Shown: positions 7,271 through 15,267 of the stretch, piece after piece
How the letters are laid out: every line of letters begins with the position of its first letter
Position numbering within the stretch: position 1 is the stretch's first letter
Assembly (NCBI GenBank): GCA_009775265.1
Contig: VSPG01000016.1
Location: 1 to 44,495 of the forward strand
DNA length: 44,495 nt
Reading direction: 5' to 3'
From: Muribaculaceae bacterium
GTDB lineage: Bacteria; Bacteroidota; Bacteroidia; Bacteroidales; Muribaculaceae
Position numbers and translations under genes: made by a program
Notes under the pieces: model-generated
What the model was told of the DNA's origin: nothing
What the model saw: the letters and a program-made list of their open reading frames with translations, nothing else
Database searches by the model: none

Positions 7271-10200
7271 ATGAAGATGAAAAACATACGCTTTATCACA
7301 AGCCTTGTCCCGGCATCCATGCTTTTGCTTGCGTCGTGTATCGACGACGAGCTGCCGGGATGCGACTATACTTTGTCCGGCGAAGATGTCACGGTGTCGG
7401 TGAACGTGCAGTTGCCAGCCATGGATGTGCAGAGCCGTGCAGCGCTTTCCGACCAACAGATAAACGAAGTGCGCTCGTTGTGGATACGCACCTATTCGGC
7501 CGTTACCAAAGAGGCCACCAGCGACTGGCTGGAACTCAGCCCCGGCACGCACGACACTGAAGTGGAGCGCACCTTCGACATCAAAACCAAGTCGGGCAGC
7601 AGTTATATCGTGGCTGTGGCGAATGTAGAAAACCCGGGCGTCACCAAGGATGAACCGTTTGCCGAGCCGCAGCCGCTTTCCACGCTGCTGAAAGCCGCCG
7701 ACACATGGGATGCGTTTCTATCAATAGCTGCAGTGTCTCCTTCGACAACGAATGATGTGAATGCGGCTCCATTGCCGCTCACTATGTCGGGATGTCTGTC
7801 CACAGTGGGCGTAGGCAATACAGCCACACATCCGCGGCTTGAAGAATGGGGCGATAAACTGAATTTCGAACCGATATTCATTCCGGCCACGTCTGTGGAA
7901 GACTATCAGTTGTCCGGAGCGATACACCTGCGCCGCCTTGTGTCGCACGTGTCGTTCAACATCACGGCCGGCCCGAATGTATCTATTCAGCCCACAAGCT
8001 ATACCATAGTGAATGTGCCCACAGCCACATGGCTTTACGAACGGGGTGGGGACGCAGCCAATTTCGGTCATGACTGCACGGAGGACAACTCATCGGAATA
8101 TTTTGCCACGCCGCAGCAGTTCACGTCGCAATATTTCACACACGACGGCGACACCTACAAGTTCGATTTCTGGCAAGGTGAAAACAAGCATGAAGCACTT
8201 GCCGACGCCGGATGCGACAGCTATGAAAAGCGTGAGATTGAGGCAAAGGCTCTGGACGGAGCCAACAGCGGCCTGTATATTAGCCTTACGGGCGAGACAT
8301 GGACTCCCGACAACATGGCCTCGTACGTGGTGGTGCGCTGCAATGTAGACTATAAGGACGTGCTGTATGTGGACGAAAACGGCAACACGCTGACGGAAGG
8401 CCAGGAAGTGACACGCACCGGCAGCGCGGAGTATGTGATTCATCTCGGCTATCTCGAAAACGATGCTTCCGACTTCAACTGCTACCGAAACGTCGATTAT
8501 ACTTACAATATGACGATAAACGGAGTCAACGACATACGTCTCGAGGCTTTCGGCGCCGAACAATATCCCGGAGCGGAAGGCATGGTGTCGGATGTAGAGA
8601 ACGCGACAGTATTCCTCGATGCACACTATGCAGCATTCAACATACAGCTCACCAAAGAAGAACTGAAGAATGTGAACCCGGGCACACGAAAAGGTTTCGG
8701 CTACATCATCACTTCCTGGGATAACGGACGTGAATACACCTTCACCGAAGAAGACAATCCGACAGCGGAAGAAATGAAATATATAAACTGGGTGCAGCTA
8801 CGCCCGACCACTTCCATGTCGGAACTTGCCGAATACCGCCCCATGGACAAGAGTGCCAACGACGACGGACGCACTTTCACACTCGCAGATGCGGCGGGAG
8901 CGCGTCTTTGGGAGGATGATGACAGACGTTTCTCTGCTGCTGGAATCTATACGGTTTTCGTCAATGAATACACTTATGAAGACGATGCCGACGAAGGGAA
9001 CGACGGAGGCACCCCCAACTGGGCGCGTTATGTGAACCAGAACCCGCGGCGCTTCTACATACGCGTGACTAAGAAAGTGTCGGACGATGCCCAAAGCGTG
9101 TATGCCCGTTCAAAATATGCCGTGGCGCAATCGTCCATCCAGACATATTACTCCATGAACGATTTTACGCCTTCGCAGACAGTCGGTGGCATTACCCTAA
9201 GAGAAGGCACTGCCATAGGAGTGGAGCGTGTCAACGAGACGGAAGGGTTGAATCTCCGAAGTTCGTTCGCTCCTACCGGCCCAAGTGCAGTGAACGGGCG
9301 ATGGAATGTATGGCAATGGCTTATCAAAGACAATAACAATCCGCGCTGGAGTAGTTTTGTGACACAAAGCGCTCCGCAGACAATCCCTGCGGTCAAGGGC
9401 AATGCGGCCCAGAATGGCCCGGAACTTGAAGCACGTACGGAGTCTTTGCCTCGGCTTGCGTATTTCGATGGCGATTTCACAGGAAACAACGCCCATTTTT
9501 TGACCGATCCTCAACCAGATTCCGAAAGGAAGGCCGACTATATAGAAGCGATAAACGCCTGCATGAACAGGAACCGCGACAATAACGGCAATGGAATAAT
9601 AGACCCGGAAGAACTGCGCTGGTATGTGCCGGCCACAGGAAAGTACCTGCGTGTGGTGCTGGGAAGCCAGTCGCTCCCGGATCCGCTCATGGACTATAGA
9701 GAGATTTCACAACTGCCCAAGACGAATAACGGCTATAACACGCGTTATCTGTTCTTCACAAGCACACGCCAGATAATGTGGGCTATGGAAGGCATGTCAT
9801 TGTCCAATTACGGACAATACTGCAATGCTCCCTGGCAGGTCCGTTGCATCCGCAACCTCGGATCGGACATGAGAACTATTGACAATGCGGACAAAGTGGT
9901 ACAGGCATATGAGCATGACGCAGATAACAAGGTGGTGAGGATGACGTACTATGATGCCAACTCCGTTCGAACCATCACTTATAGCGGTAACGGTAACGGC
10001 GAAGGGGAGATGCCGGTCCATCTTGTGAACAGCCAGTACAACATGCCATATAAGGCATTCCAATATCAGGTTGGAAATCCTATTGATGGTATTTTCAATG
10101 CAAACACAAACGCCAACAAAGATAACGTGCTCAAAGAGGTTACGGATGCGATAAACAACAATCCTTGCAAAGACCTTGGAACAGGCTGGCGAATACCCAA

Positions 10201-10429
10201 TCAGAAAGAGTTGGCGATAATGCGTAATCTTAATGTGGTAGATATTAATGAAGGATTGTATGTCACATCATGCACGGTATCGTATTTTAATAAAAACTCA
10301 ATGACGGGCGGAACATATACGCCATATGAGCATATATTCATGGGTGCCAGATCCGATGCTTCATGTCAATGCAGTATTGGAGACGGACAACCGATATACA
10401 TAAGGTGCGTAAGGGATTACATAGAATGA
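7271..10429 (+). CDS. Large fimbrial tip-like lipoprotein (DUF4906-type)
   Basis: With the ATG at 7271 (a TTG at 7262 would add three residues) the product is 1052 residues. It is a lipoprotein: hydrophobic segment then lipobox LLASC near residue 23. The N-terminal third has fimbrillin-like strands (VRSLWIRTYSAVTKE). The central part (about 380-640) resembles DUF4906, found in large Bacteroidales fimbrial proteins. Residues about 770-781 form a textbook EF-hand loop, DNNGNGIIDPEE, with ligands at positions 1, 3, 5, 9 and 12. The C-terminal 300 residues are Cys-rich (about 9 Cys) and end in a module with PCKDLGTGWRIPNQKELAIM and IYIRCVRD, like FISUMP/Fibrobacter-type adhesin domains. Large size, single copy and late operon position suggest the tip adhesin. 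The target ligand is unknown. Confidence 0.72.
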   Translation: MKMKNIRFITSLVPASMLLLASCIDDELPGCDYTLSGEDVTVSVNVQLPAMDVQSRAALSDQQINEVRSLWIRTYSAVTKEATSDWLELSPGTHDTEVERTFDIKTKSGSSYIVAVANVENPGVTKDEPFAEPQPLSTLLKAADTWDAFLSIAAVSPSTTNDVNAAPLPLTMSGCLSTVGVGNTATHPRLEEWGDKLNFEPIFIPATSVEDYQLSGAIHLRRLVSHVSFNITAGPNVSIQPTSYTIVNVPTATWLYERGGDAANFGHDCTEDNSSEYFATPQQFTSQYFTHDGDTYKFDFWQGENKHEALADAGCDSYEKREIEAKALDGANSGLYISLTGETWTPDNMASYVVVRCNVDYKDVLYVDENGNTLTEGQEVTRTGSAEYVIHLGYLENDASDFNCYRNVDYTYNMTINGVNDIRLEAFGAEQYPGAEGMVSDVENATVFLDAHYAAFNIQLTKEELKNVNPGTRKGFGYIITSWDNGREYTFTEEDNPTAEEMKYINWVQLRPTTSMSELAEYRPMDKSANDDGRTFTLADAAGARLWEDDDRRFSAAGIYTVFVNEYTYEDDADEGNDGGTPNWARYVNQNPRRFYIRVTKKVSDDAQSVYARSKYAVAQSSIQTYYSMNDFTPSQTVGGITLREGTAIGVERVNETEGLNLRSSFAPTGPSAVNGRWNVWQWLIKDNNNPRWSSFVTQSAPQTIPAVKGNAAQNGPELEARTESLPRLAYFDGDFTGNNAHFLTDPQPDSERKADYIEAINACMNRNRDNNGNGIIDPEELRWYVPATGKYLRVVLGSQSLPDPLMDYREISQLPKTNNGYNTRYLFFTSTRQIMWAMEGMSLSNYGQYCNAPWQVRCIRNLGSDMRTIDNADKVVQAYEHDADNKVVRMTYYDANSVRTITYSGNGNGEGEMPVHLVNSQYNMPYKAFQYQVGNPIDGIFNANTNANKDNVLKEVTDAINNNPCKDLGTGWRIPNQKELAIMRNLNVVDINEGLYVTSCTVSYFNKNSMTGGTYTPYEHIFMGARSDASCQCSIGDGQPIYIRCVRDYIE

Positions 10430-11382
10430 AAGCGATTATGCCACTCCTGCTTGGAGCACTTTTTCTCATGGGCTGTTCGCCTTCCGCCAAATCACATGAT
10501 ATGGCGGAAAGCGAAGGGCACAGCACGGCCTGTGATGAGCAGGAGCTTGCACTTCCGGAGGTTCCGGAAGAGTTTGTCTTGCCAAGGGAGCGTGCGGCTT
10601 ACGTACTCGCGCACTTTTGGGACTCCATGGATTTTTCCGACACATCGCGAAGCCTCGACACCGCCTTCATGGAGCAGAATTTTGCCAATTTTGCCTCTTT
10701 ATTGCCTCATGTGGATGCCGACGCCGTGTCGGCCGCAGCAGAAAGCGTGCTGAAAAAAGCCGCTTCGTGCCGCGCCGCTTATGATTTTTTCATGGATATC
10801 GCGGAAAAGTACCTCTACAACCCCAACTCTCCCATGCGCGATGAAATAGCGTATGCCGGCTTCGCCGATGTCGCCATTTCGCAGAACATGCTTGACGAGG
10901 CATCGCGTGCGCGGGTGGAATATCAGAGAGAATGCGCTTTGAAAAACCGTGCGGGCAGCACTGCCGCGGACTTTGCGTACGAACGCTTTGACTGCAGCTG
11001 CGGAAAACTGCATGATTTCTGTGCCGGAAGTGCCCTTACTCTGCTATTGTTCTACGACCCGGAATGCGAGATATGCCATCAGACAATAGAGGCGCTTGCA
11101 TCCGACGACATGCTTACATCCCTTGCATCGTCGGGGCGTCTGCGCGTGCTCGCCGTTTACCCCGACGGCGAAAAAGAGCTTTGGCGCCGCCACGCAAGCG
11201 ATATGCCGAAAGCGTGGACTCTCGGCATTGATTACGGCAATATCGAAGACCGCTCGTTGTACGCTTTTCCTGCATTGCCGTCGCTTTATCTTCTCGACCG
11301 CTCGTCGAAGGTGCTGCTTAAAGATGCCGCTCCGCAGTCATTGCTGATGTATCTTTTTGAAACAACTTCCCGTACATCATGA
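10426..11382 (+). CDS. DUF5106 thioredoxin-like lipoprotein
   Basis: The start is placed at ATG 10426, which overlaps the tip-gene stop by 4 nt (ATGA) and begins directly at a lipoprotein signal (lipobox LMGC, Cys17). The product is 318 residues. Residues about 45-180 are helical and match the DUF5106 region that precedes thioredoxin folds in Bacteroidales. Residues 190-318 form a thioredoxin-like domain with CEIC (Cys214, Cys217) after FYDPE, and a cis-Pro segment ALPSLYLLD. It therefore likely acts as a periplasmic or surface thiol-disulfide protein. Co-translation with a Cys-rich tip protein suggests it handles that protein's disulfides; this is inference. The alternative is a general TlpA-like reductase that merely shares the transcript. 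Confidence 0.8.
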   Translation: MKAIMPLLLGALFLMGCSPSAKSHDMAESEGHSTACDEQELALPEVPEEFVLPRERAAYVLAHFWDSMDFSDTSRSLDTAFMEQNFANFASLLPHVDADAVSAAAESVLKKAASCRAAYDFFMDIAEKYLYNPNSPMRDEIAYAGFADVAISQNMLDEASRARVEYQRECALKNRAGSTAADFAYERFDCSCGKLHDFCAGSALTLLLFYDPECEICHQTIEALASDDMLTSLASSGRLRVLAVYPDGEKELWRRHASDMPKAWTLGIDYGNIEDRSLYAFPALPSLYLLDRSSKVLLKDAAPQSLLMYLFETTSRTS

Positions 11383-11440
11383 CTGCCGGGTTTCAGCTGC
11401 AGAAAGCGCGTAGTCAAAAATAAATATATAAAAATGTAAG

Positions 11441-11469
11441 GGACATCGGTCGTGATGTCCTTTATGTTT
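11441..11469 (+). terminator. Terminator of the fimbria operon
   Basis: GGACATC (11441-11447) and GATGTCC (11454-11460) form a perfect 7-bp stem with a 6-nt loop, followed by TTTATGTTT. It lies 58 nt after the last gene of the operon and just before the rpiB promoter. Confidence 0.65.
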
Positions 11470-11471
11470 GT

Positions 11472-11479
11472 TATATTTG
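11472..11479 (+). promoter_or_regulatory. rpiB promoter -7 box
   Basis: TATATTTG matches TAnnTTTG and ends 9 nt before the rpiB ATG at 11489, implying a very short or absent leader. No clear TTG is seen at the -33 spacing. Confidence 0.5.
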
Positions 11480-11488
11480 CAGTAAAAT

Positions 11489-11959
11489 ATGACAAAACAC
11501 TTCAATATGGATATTTTGAAAGCAGGAATGCCTGTGGGGCTGTGCAGCGACCATGCTGGCTACGAACTTAAGAGTATAATAGAAGGATGGCTGGAAGCCG
11601 CAGGAATAGAGTACCGCGACTTTGGCACACATTCGGCTGAATCGTGCGATTATGCTGACTATGCCCATCCTTGCGCGCTTGCACTTGAGGCCGGAGAGAT
11701 ATATCCGGCCGTGGCTATATGCGGCAGCGGCAACGGCATAGGCATGACTATGAACAAACACCAGGGTGTGCGTGCGGCGCATTGCTGGAACGTGGAACTG
11801 GCACGTCTCGCGCGTCAGCACAACGACGCCAACTGTCTGGTGCTTCCCGCGCGTTTCATCGAGTCTGAACTCGCCATAGAAATCCTCGACGCCTTCCTGC
11901 ACACGGATTTTGAAGGCGGCCGTCACGAGCGCCGTATAGCCAAGATTCCGGTAGAGTAG
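11489..11959 (+). CDS. rpiB: Ribose-5-phosphate isomerase B
   Basis: A 156-residue RpiB/LacA-family enzyme that interconverts ribulose 5-phosphate and ribose 5-phosphate in the cytosolic pentose phosphate pathway. Diagnostic features are CSDHAGYELK near the N-terminus (phosphate and Asp contact), the conserved DFG-T segment, ICGSGNGIGMTMNKHQGVRAA in the middle (active-site loop with Cys/Ser), and NDANCLVLPARF towards the end. Length is normal for the family (about 145-155); an internal ATG at 11507 would remove six residues. Six nt separate it from the phosphatase gene downstream, so the two are likely co-transcribed. prs, which uses the ribose 5-phosphate, lies elsewhere in this window. Confidence 0.95.
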   Translation: MTKHFNMDILKAGMPVGLCSDHAGYELKSIIEGWLEAAGIEYRDFGTHSAESCDYADYAHPCALALEAGEIYPAVAICGSGNGIGMTMNKHQGVRAAHCWNVELARLARQHNDANCLVLPARFIESELAIEILDAFLHTDFEGGRHERRIAKIPVE

Positions 11960-11965
11960 GGCTTT

Positions 11966-13231
11966 ATGAGACGTGGATTGATTTTCGCCGTTGCCGTTGC
12001 CGCGACCCTCTCTGTCCATGGAGCGGGGCCGATGGACACACGCTATTCTATCCGCCAGTGCGAAGGCTCGCTGACACCATACCCGTCGGTAGTGCCGGAC
12101 GAGGAGCACCCGGATTCGCTTATCGCAGTGTTCGTCAACCATGTCGGGCGCCATGGTGCGCGCTATCCGTCGTCGGCTGCCAACTGCCGGAAACTGAGAG
12201 CCGCTCTTGTCAAGGCCGATTCTCTCGGCACCATAACGCAGACCGGACGCGACCTGTTGCGCCTTACCGACAAAGTAATACGTCTCAGCAACGGACAATG
12301 GGGAGCGCTTGACTCGCTCGGTATGGCTGAACAGGCAGAAATAGCCACACGCATGACGCGGAACTACCCCGAACTTTTCGGGAGAGACGCCATCGTGGAT
12401 GCTATTTCAAGCTACTCCCCGCGAGCCATGATGAGCATGTACTGCTTCACACACCGCCTTGACCGTCTTAATAATGAAACCACGTTCCGCACATCTACGG
12501 GACGTGTCAATTCTCCGCTTCTGCGGCCGTTCGACACCGTGCAGGCCTACATTGACTTCCGCGACAACAAAGACTGGGAGCCGACATACATGGAATACTT
12601 CGAAGCGGAATGCCCGACTACGGCAATTATGCGTGCGCTTGGCACACGCTTTCCTTTCGACGACGCCGCGCATGTGCGCGACCTTGCCTACAGCGAGTGG
12701 GCTGTCGTGGCCGGATGCTCGGCAATGTCGGTAGAGGTGGATCCGCTTGTGTATTTCTCGATAGAGGAGTTTAACGCTTTGTGGTCGTGTTTCAACTTGC
12801 GTCAGTATTTGCGCTACTCCGCTTCGACGGTCAGCACAGTGCCGGCGGAGATTGCCGCTCAGCTTGTCCATGACCTTGTGTCGACAACCGATGCGTTTAT
12901 CAACGGCGACACTTCAACAACAGTGCGGTTGCGTTTCGGCCATGCCGAGACACTCATGCCGCTGCTTTCGCTCCTGCGCCTCAGAGGATGCTATTACCTT
13001 ACAAATTATTTTGATACCGTGGCTCAGCATTGGCGTGATTTCGCCATCGTGCCGATGGCGGCGAATCTGCAGCTTGTGCTTTTCCGGAGCCGTTCAGGCG
13101 GAAAGTATTATGTGAGAGCATCGCTCAACGAACGTCCGGTGCCACTGCTTCCAAACAGTGAGGATGTATATGTGCCATGGTCGGTAGCACGCGATTATAT
13201 GATGCGTTGTCTGCCATTGGAAATGCAGTGA
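11966..13231 (+). CDS. Histidine acid phosphatase (phytase/MINPP-like)
   Basis: A 421-residue exported protein with a signal peptide (1-20, ending HGAG). It has the clade-2 histidine phosphatase signatures: RHGARYP at residues 62-68 with nucleophile His63, and the HAE proton-donor motif at 326-328. These enzymes hydrolyse phosphomonoesters through a phosphohistidine intermediate; Bacteroides homologues resemble multiple inositol polyphosphate phosphatase and act on phytate. Substrate here cannot be fixed from sequence. The position right after rpiB (6 nt gap) suggests one transcript but no obvious shared pathway. The site is most likely periplasm or outer membrane. Confidence 0.85.
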   Translation: MRRGLIFAVAVAATLSVHGAGPMDTRYSIRQCEGSLTPYPSVVPDEEHPDSLIAVFVNHVGRHGARYPSSAANCRKLRAALVKADSLGTITQTGRDLLRLTDKVIRLSNGQWGALDSLGMAEQAEIATRMTRNYPELFGRDAIVDAISSYSPRAMMSMYCFTHRLDRLNNETTFRTSTGRVNSPLLRPFDTVQAYIDFRDNKDWEPTYMEYFEAECPTTAIMRALGTRFPFDDAAHVRDLAYSEWAVVAGCSAMSVEVDPLVYFSIEEFNALWSCFNLRQYLRYSASTVSTVPAEIAAQLVHDLVSTTDAFINGDTSTTVRLRFGHAETLMPLLSLLRLRGCYYLTNYFDTVAQHWRDFAIVPMAANLQLVLFRSRSGGKYYVRASLNERPVPLLPNSEDVYVPWSVARDYMMRCLPLEMQ

Positions 13232-13259
13232 TTTAACGATTGTTAATATTGTTGTGCTG

Positions 13260-13290
13260 TTAGCCTGCCCGTGTGGCGGGCTAATTTTGT
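13260..13290 (+). terminator. Terminator after the histidine phosphatase
   Basis: TTAGCCTGCC (13260-13269) pairs with GGCGGGCTAA (13275-13284) through a 5-nt loop, with a single G-T wobble, then ATTTTGT. The tail is shared with a -7 box for the next gene. Confidence 0.7.
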
Positions 13291-13317
13291 CGTGTAAAAC
13301 AATTACAACCACACGAC
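13282..13317 (+). promoter_or_regulatory. Promoter box and start-proximal hairpin of the small gene
   Basis: TAATTTTG (13282-13289) fits TAnnTTTG. GTCGTGT (13289-13295) and ACACGAC (13311-13317) form a perfect 7-bp inverted repeat whose second arm ends one base before the ATG at 13319. If transcribed, the stem would sit against the start codon. No good -33 TTG was found. Confidence 0.4.
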
Positions 13318-13318
13318 T

Positions 13319-13570
13319 ATGGCAACAATAAGTATAAACGACATTCTTTTTGCATCTGCTGTGCATCAGGGAAGATGCGTGGCCAATGTGCGTATGAGCG
13401 GCGTTGATTCCACACGCAGCGTACTGTCGGAATTGCGTCGCATCGTCGGAAACACCATCGGTCTTGTACAGGTGACGTTGCGCAATGTCTCGCAGGGATG
13501 GAGCCGCAATATAACTCTCTACATGGAATCGGCACCTTTGCGCGAAGGCGTGCAGCTCAGTCTTTTCTGA
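13319..13570 (+). CDS. Small uncharacterised protein
   Basis: An 83-residue soluble protein with no signal peptide or membrane segment. It reads as alternating strands and one helix (SVLSELRRIVGNTIGLVQVTLRNVSQGWSRNITLYM). I do not recognise a named domain; similar short proteins occur in Bacteroidales genomes as hypotheticals. Support for it being real: it has its own -7 box, a terminator isolates it from the upstream gene, codon use resembles its neighbours, and the frame is open through the full interval. Its 3' end overlaps the convergent gtrA-family gene by 14 nt. Function unknown. Confidence 0.7.
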   Translation: MATISINDILFASAVHQGRCVANVRMSGVDSTRSVLSELRRIVGNTIGLVQVTLRNVSQGWSRNITLYMESAPLREGVQLSLF

Positions 13571-13979
13571 AAGTTACAAATCGGTTGAAAAGGAAATTGC
13601 TGATGGTGTACACCACACTTCCGAACAGGGTGGCTATGCCGTAGCCCGAAAGCACAAATCCGCAGATTTCAAACTCCGCTACGCCGAACGGCGTGTGCGT
13701 TATGCTCCACACCACGGCAAACTGCAAGAGAAAACATACACCGAATCCTGCCGCAAAACGCACGACCTCGCCATAATATCCGTTGTGCGAACGGAACACC
13801 CATTGTTTGTTCCATAAGAAAGAATTGATAAGGCCGCATACATATCCGATGACATTGGAAACATAAGGGTTTATCCCTAAAATGGATTTGCACACGAATA
13901 TCACTGCAAGGGTGATGGAAGTGTTCATGACTCCCACCATACAATATTTAAAGAACTGGCGTATCTGTGTTGAGTTCAT
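13557..13979 (-). CDS. GtrA family membrane protein
   Basis: A 140-residue integral membrane protein with four hydrophobic segments (about 10-30, 37-55, 73-93, 105-128) and the GtrA pattern FFKYCMVGVMNTSITLAV at the start and NFLFNRFVTFR at the end. The NKQWVFR motif after helix 2 is also typical. GtrA proteins are small transporters or flippase-like partners in polyprenyl-linked sugar transfer to cell-surface glycans. Here it is the last gene of the pheS-nth-TRIC-gtrA set and overlaps the preceding gene by 4 nt (13976-13979). No glycosyltransferase is adjacent, so its sugar pathway cannot be read from context. Confidence 0.88.
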   Translation of the reverse strand: MNSTQIRQFFKYCMVGVMNTSITLAVIFVCKSILGINPYVSNVIGYVCGLINSFLWNKQWVFRSHNGYYGEVVRFAAGFGVCFLLQFAVVWSITHTPFGVAEFEICGFVLSGYGIATLFGSVVYTISNFLFNRFVTFRKD

Positions 13980-14632
13980 TTCTCGCTGTTTGCGTCCTCA
14001 TTGTCCGGAATCAGTTCGGAGTCCACTTTAAGTATTGGGAGTGCCCAACCGTAATGCACGGCAGCCACACGCAGTCCTATCACAGCGACTGCACATGCTA
14101 TCTGCGGCACAATGTCGTTGATGTGCAACATGTTGAGCAGCCAATACACAACGCCACCGGCAAGACAGGCAGTAGCATAAATGTCTTTTCGAAAAAAAAG
14201 CGGCTGCTCGTTGATTAGAATGTCGCGGATGATGCCGCCGAAACTGCCGGTAATGGTACCCATTACTATTGCTACCCACATAGGCAACCCCGCTTCGGTG
14301 GTGCGCTGTACGCCCACCACCACAAATAATGCCAGGCCTATGGCATCGAATATGAACAGCGTGCGCATGCCTTTAACAAGCGCCTGCCGGAAAACGATAA
14401 CAGCAACAAGTGATATGAATGTGACTACGAGATATACCGAAGACTTCATCCAGAACACGGGCAAATCAAGCAGCACATCGCGCAGCGTGCCACCTCCGAT
14501 GGCTGTGACAAGCCCCACCACATAGGCTCCGAACCAGTCGAAGCGCTTGGCTGCCGCCAGGCGTATGCCTGAGATGGCGAAAGCGGCAGTGCCGAGAATC
14601 TCTATAATGTCGATGAATAATTCGTCCATCAT
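13976..14632 (-). CDS. Trimeric intracellular cation channel family protein (UPF0126)
   Basis: A start at 14632 gives 218 residues, beginning MMDELFIDIIEILGTAAFAISG, and overlaps the nth stop by 4 nt; the longer open frame upstream is antisense-like extension inside nth. It has two similar three-helix repeats with the glycine-rich motifs GGGTLRDVLL (about 45-55) and GGIIRDIL (about 130-140), the TRIC/UPF0126 signature. Bacterial members form trimeric channels for monovalent cations, probably K+ or Na+. It contains six to seven membrane segments. A physiological role alongside pheS and nth is not evident; the coupling looks like simple operon packing. Confidence 0.88.
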   Translation of the reverse strand: MMDELFIDIIEILGTAAFAISGIRLAAAKRFDWFGAYVVGLVTAIGGGTLRDVLLDLPVFWMKSSVYLVVTFISLVAVIVFRQALVKGMRTLFIFDAIGLALFVVVGVQRTTEAGLPMWVAIVMGTITGSFGGIIRDILINEQPLFFRKDIYATACLAGGVVYWLLNMLHINDIVPQIACAVAVIGLRVAAVHYGWALPILKVDSELIPDNEDANSEK

Positions 14633-15267
14633 GAATTCTGTTTGTAATACCGGCACACGGAAGTGAGTCCGCAGACGTCGCATAGCGGCTTTCGTGCCTT
14701 GCAGGTATATCGCCCGTGCAGGATAAGCCAATGGTGGGCGATGCCAACGAGTTCCGACGGAATATGGCGCATGAGCTGTAGCTCGGTGTCGAGCGGCGTA
14801 GTGCTTCCACTTGTGAGACCTATGCGTTCCGACACTCTGAAAACATGTGTATCCACTGCCATGGCAGCTTGTCCGAATACAACGGACAGAATCACATTGG
14901 CCGTTTTCCGGCCGACGCCGGGCAGACTCTGAAGCGCGTCGGCATCTGCCGGTACGTCTCCGCCGAAATCACTTACGAGTTTGCGTGCCATGCCGGCCAA
15001 TGCCTTGGCTTTGTTGTTGGGGTAGGAAATGGAAGACACGTAAGGAAAAATGTCATCGGCTTCCGCCTTAGCCATATCATGCGCAGAAGGAAAACGCCGG
15101 AACAATTCCGGCGTCACCATGTTCACACGCTTGTCGGTGCACTGCGCAGAGAGTATAACGGCAACGAGCAGCTGAAAAGGGCTGTCGTAGTGCAGTTCCG
15201 TCTGCGGCGCAGGCATAGTCTCCTGAAAGAATCTCAGAGCGGCTGCGTATCTTTCCTTTTTGGTCAT
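14629..15267 (-). CDS. nth: Endonuclease III (DNA glycosylase/AP lyase)
   Basis: A 212-residue base-excision repair enzyme that removes oxidised pyrimidines and cleaves abasic sites. The helix-hairpin-helix LPGVGRKTANV carries catalytic Lys121, and Asp139 lies in AVDTHVFRV, matching E. coli Lys120 and Asp138. The C-terminal [4Fe-4S] ligands are Cys189, Cys196, Cys199 and Cys205 (C-X6-C-X2-C-X5-C). Length equals the family norm (about 210). The start codon abuts the pheS stop with no spacing, and its stop overlaps the next gene by 4 nt, so translation is probably coupled. Confidence 0.96.
   Translation of the reverse strand: MTKKERYAAALRFFQETMPAPQTELHYDSPFQLLVAVILSAQCTDKRVNMVTPELFRRFPSAHDMAKAEADDIFPYVSSISYPNNKAKALAGMARKLVSDFGGDVPADADALQSLPGVGRKTANVILSVVFGQAAMAVDTHVFRVSERIGLTSGSTTPLDTELQLMRHIPSELVGIAHHWLILHGRYTCKARKPLCDVCGLTSVCRYYKQNS

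Noticed and set aside
11471..12298. Minus-strand 275-residue frame across rpiB and the phosphatase
   Set aside because: Antisense to two well-recognised genes.
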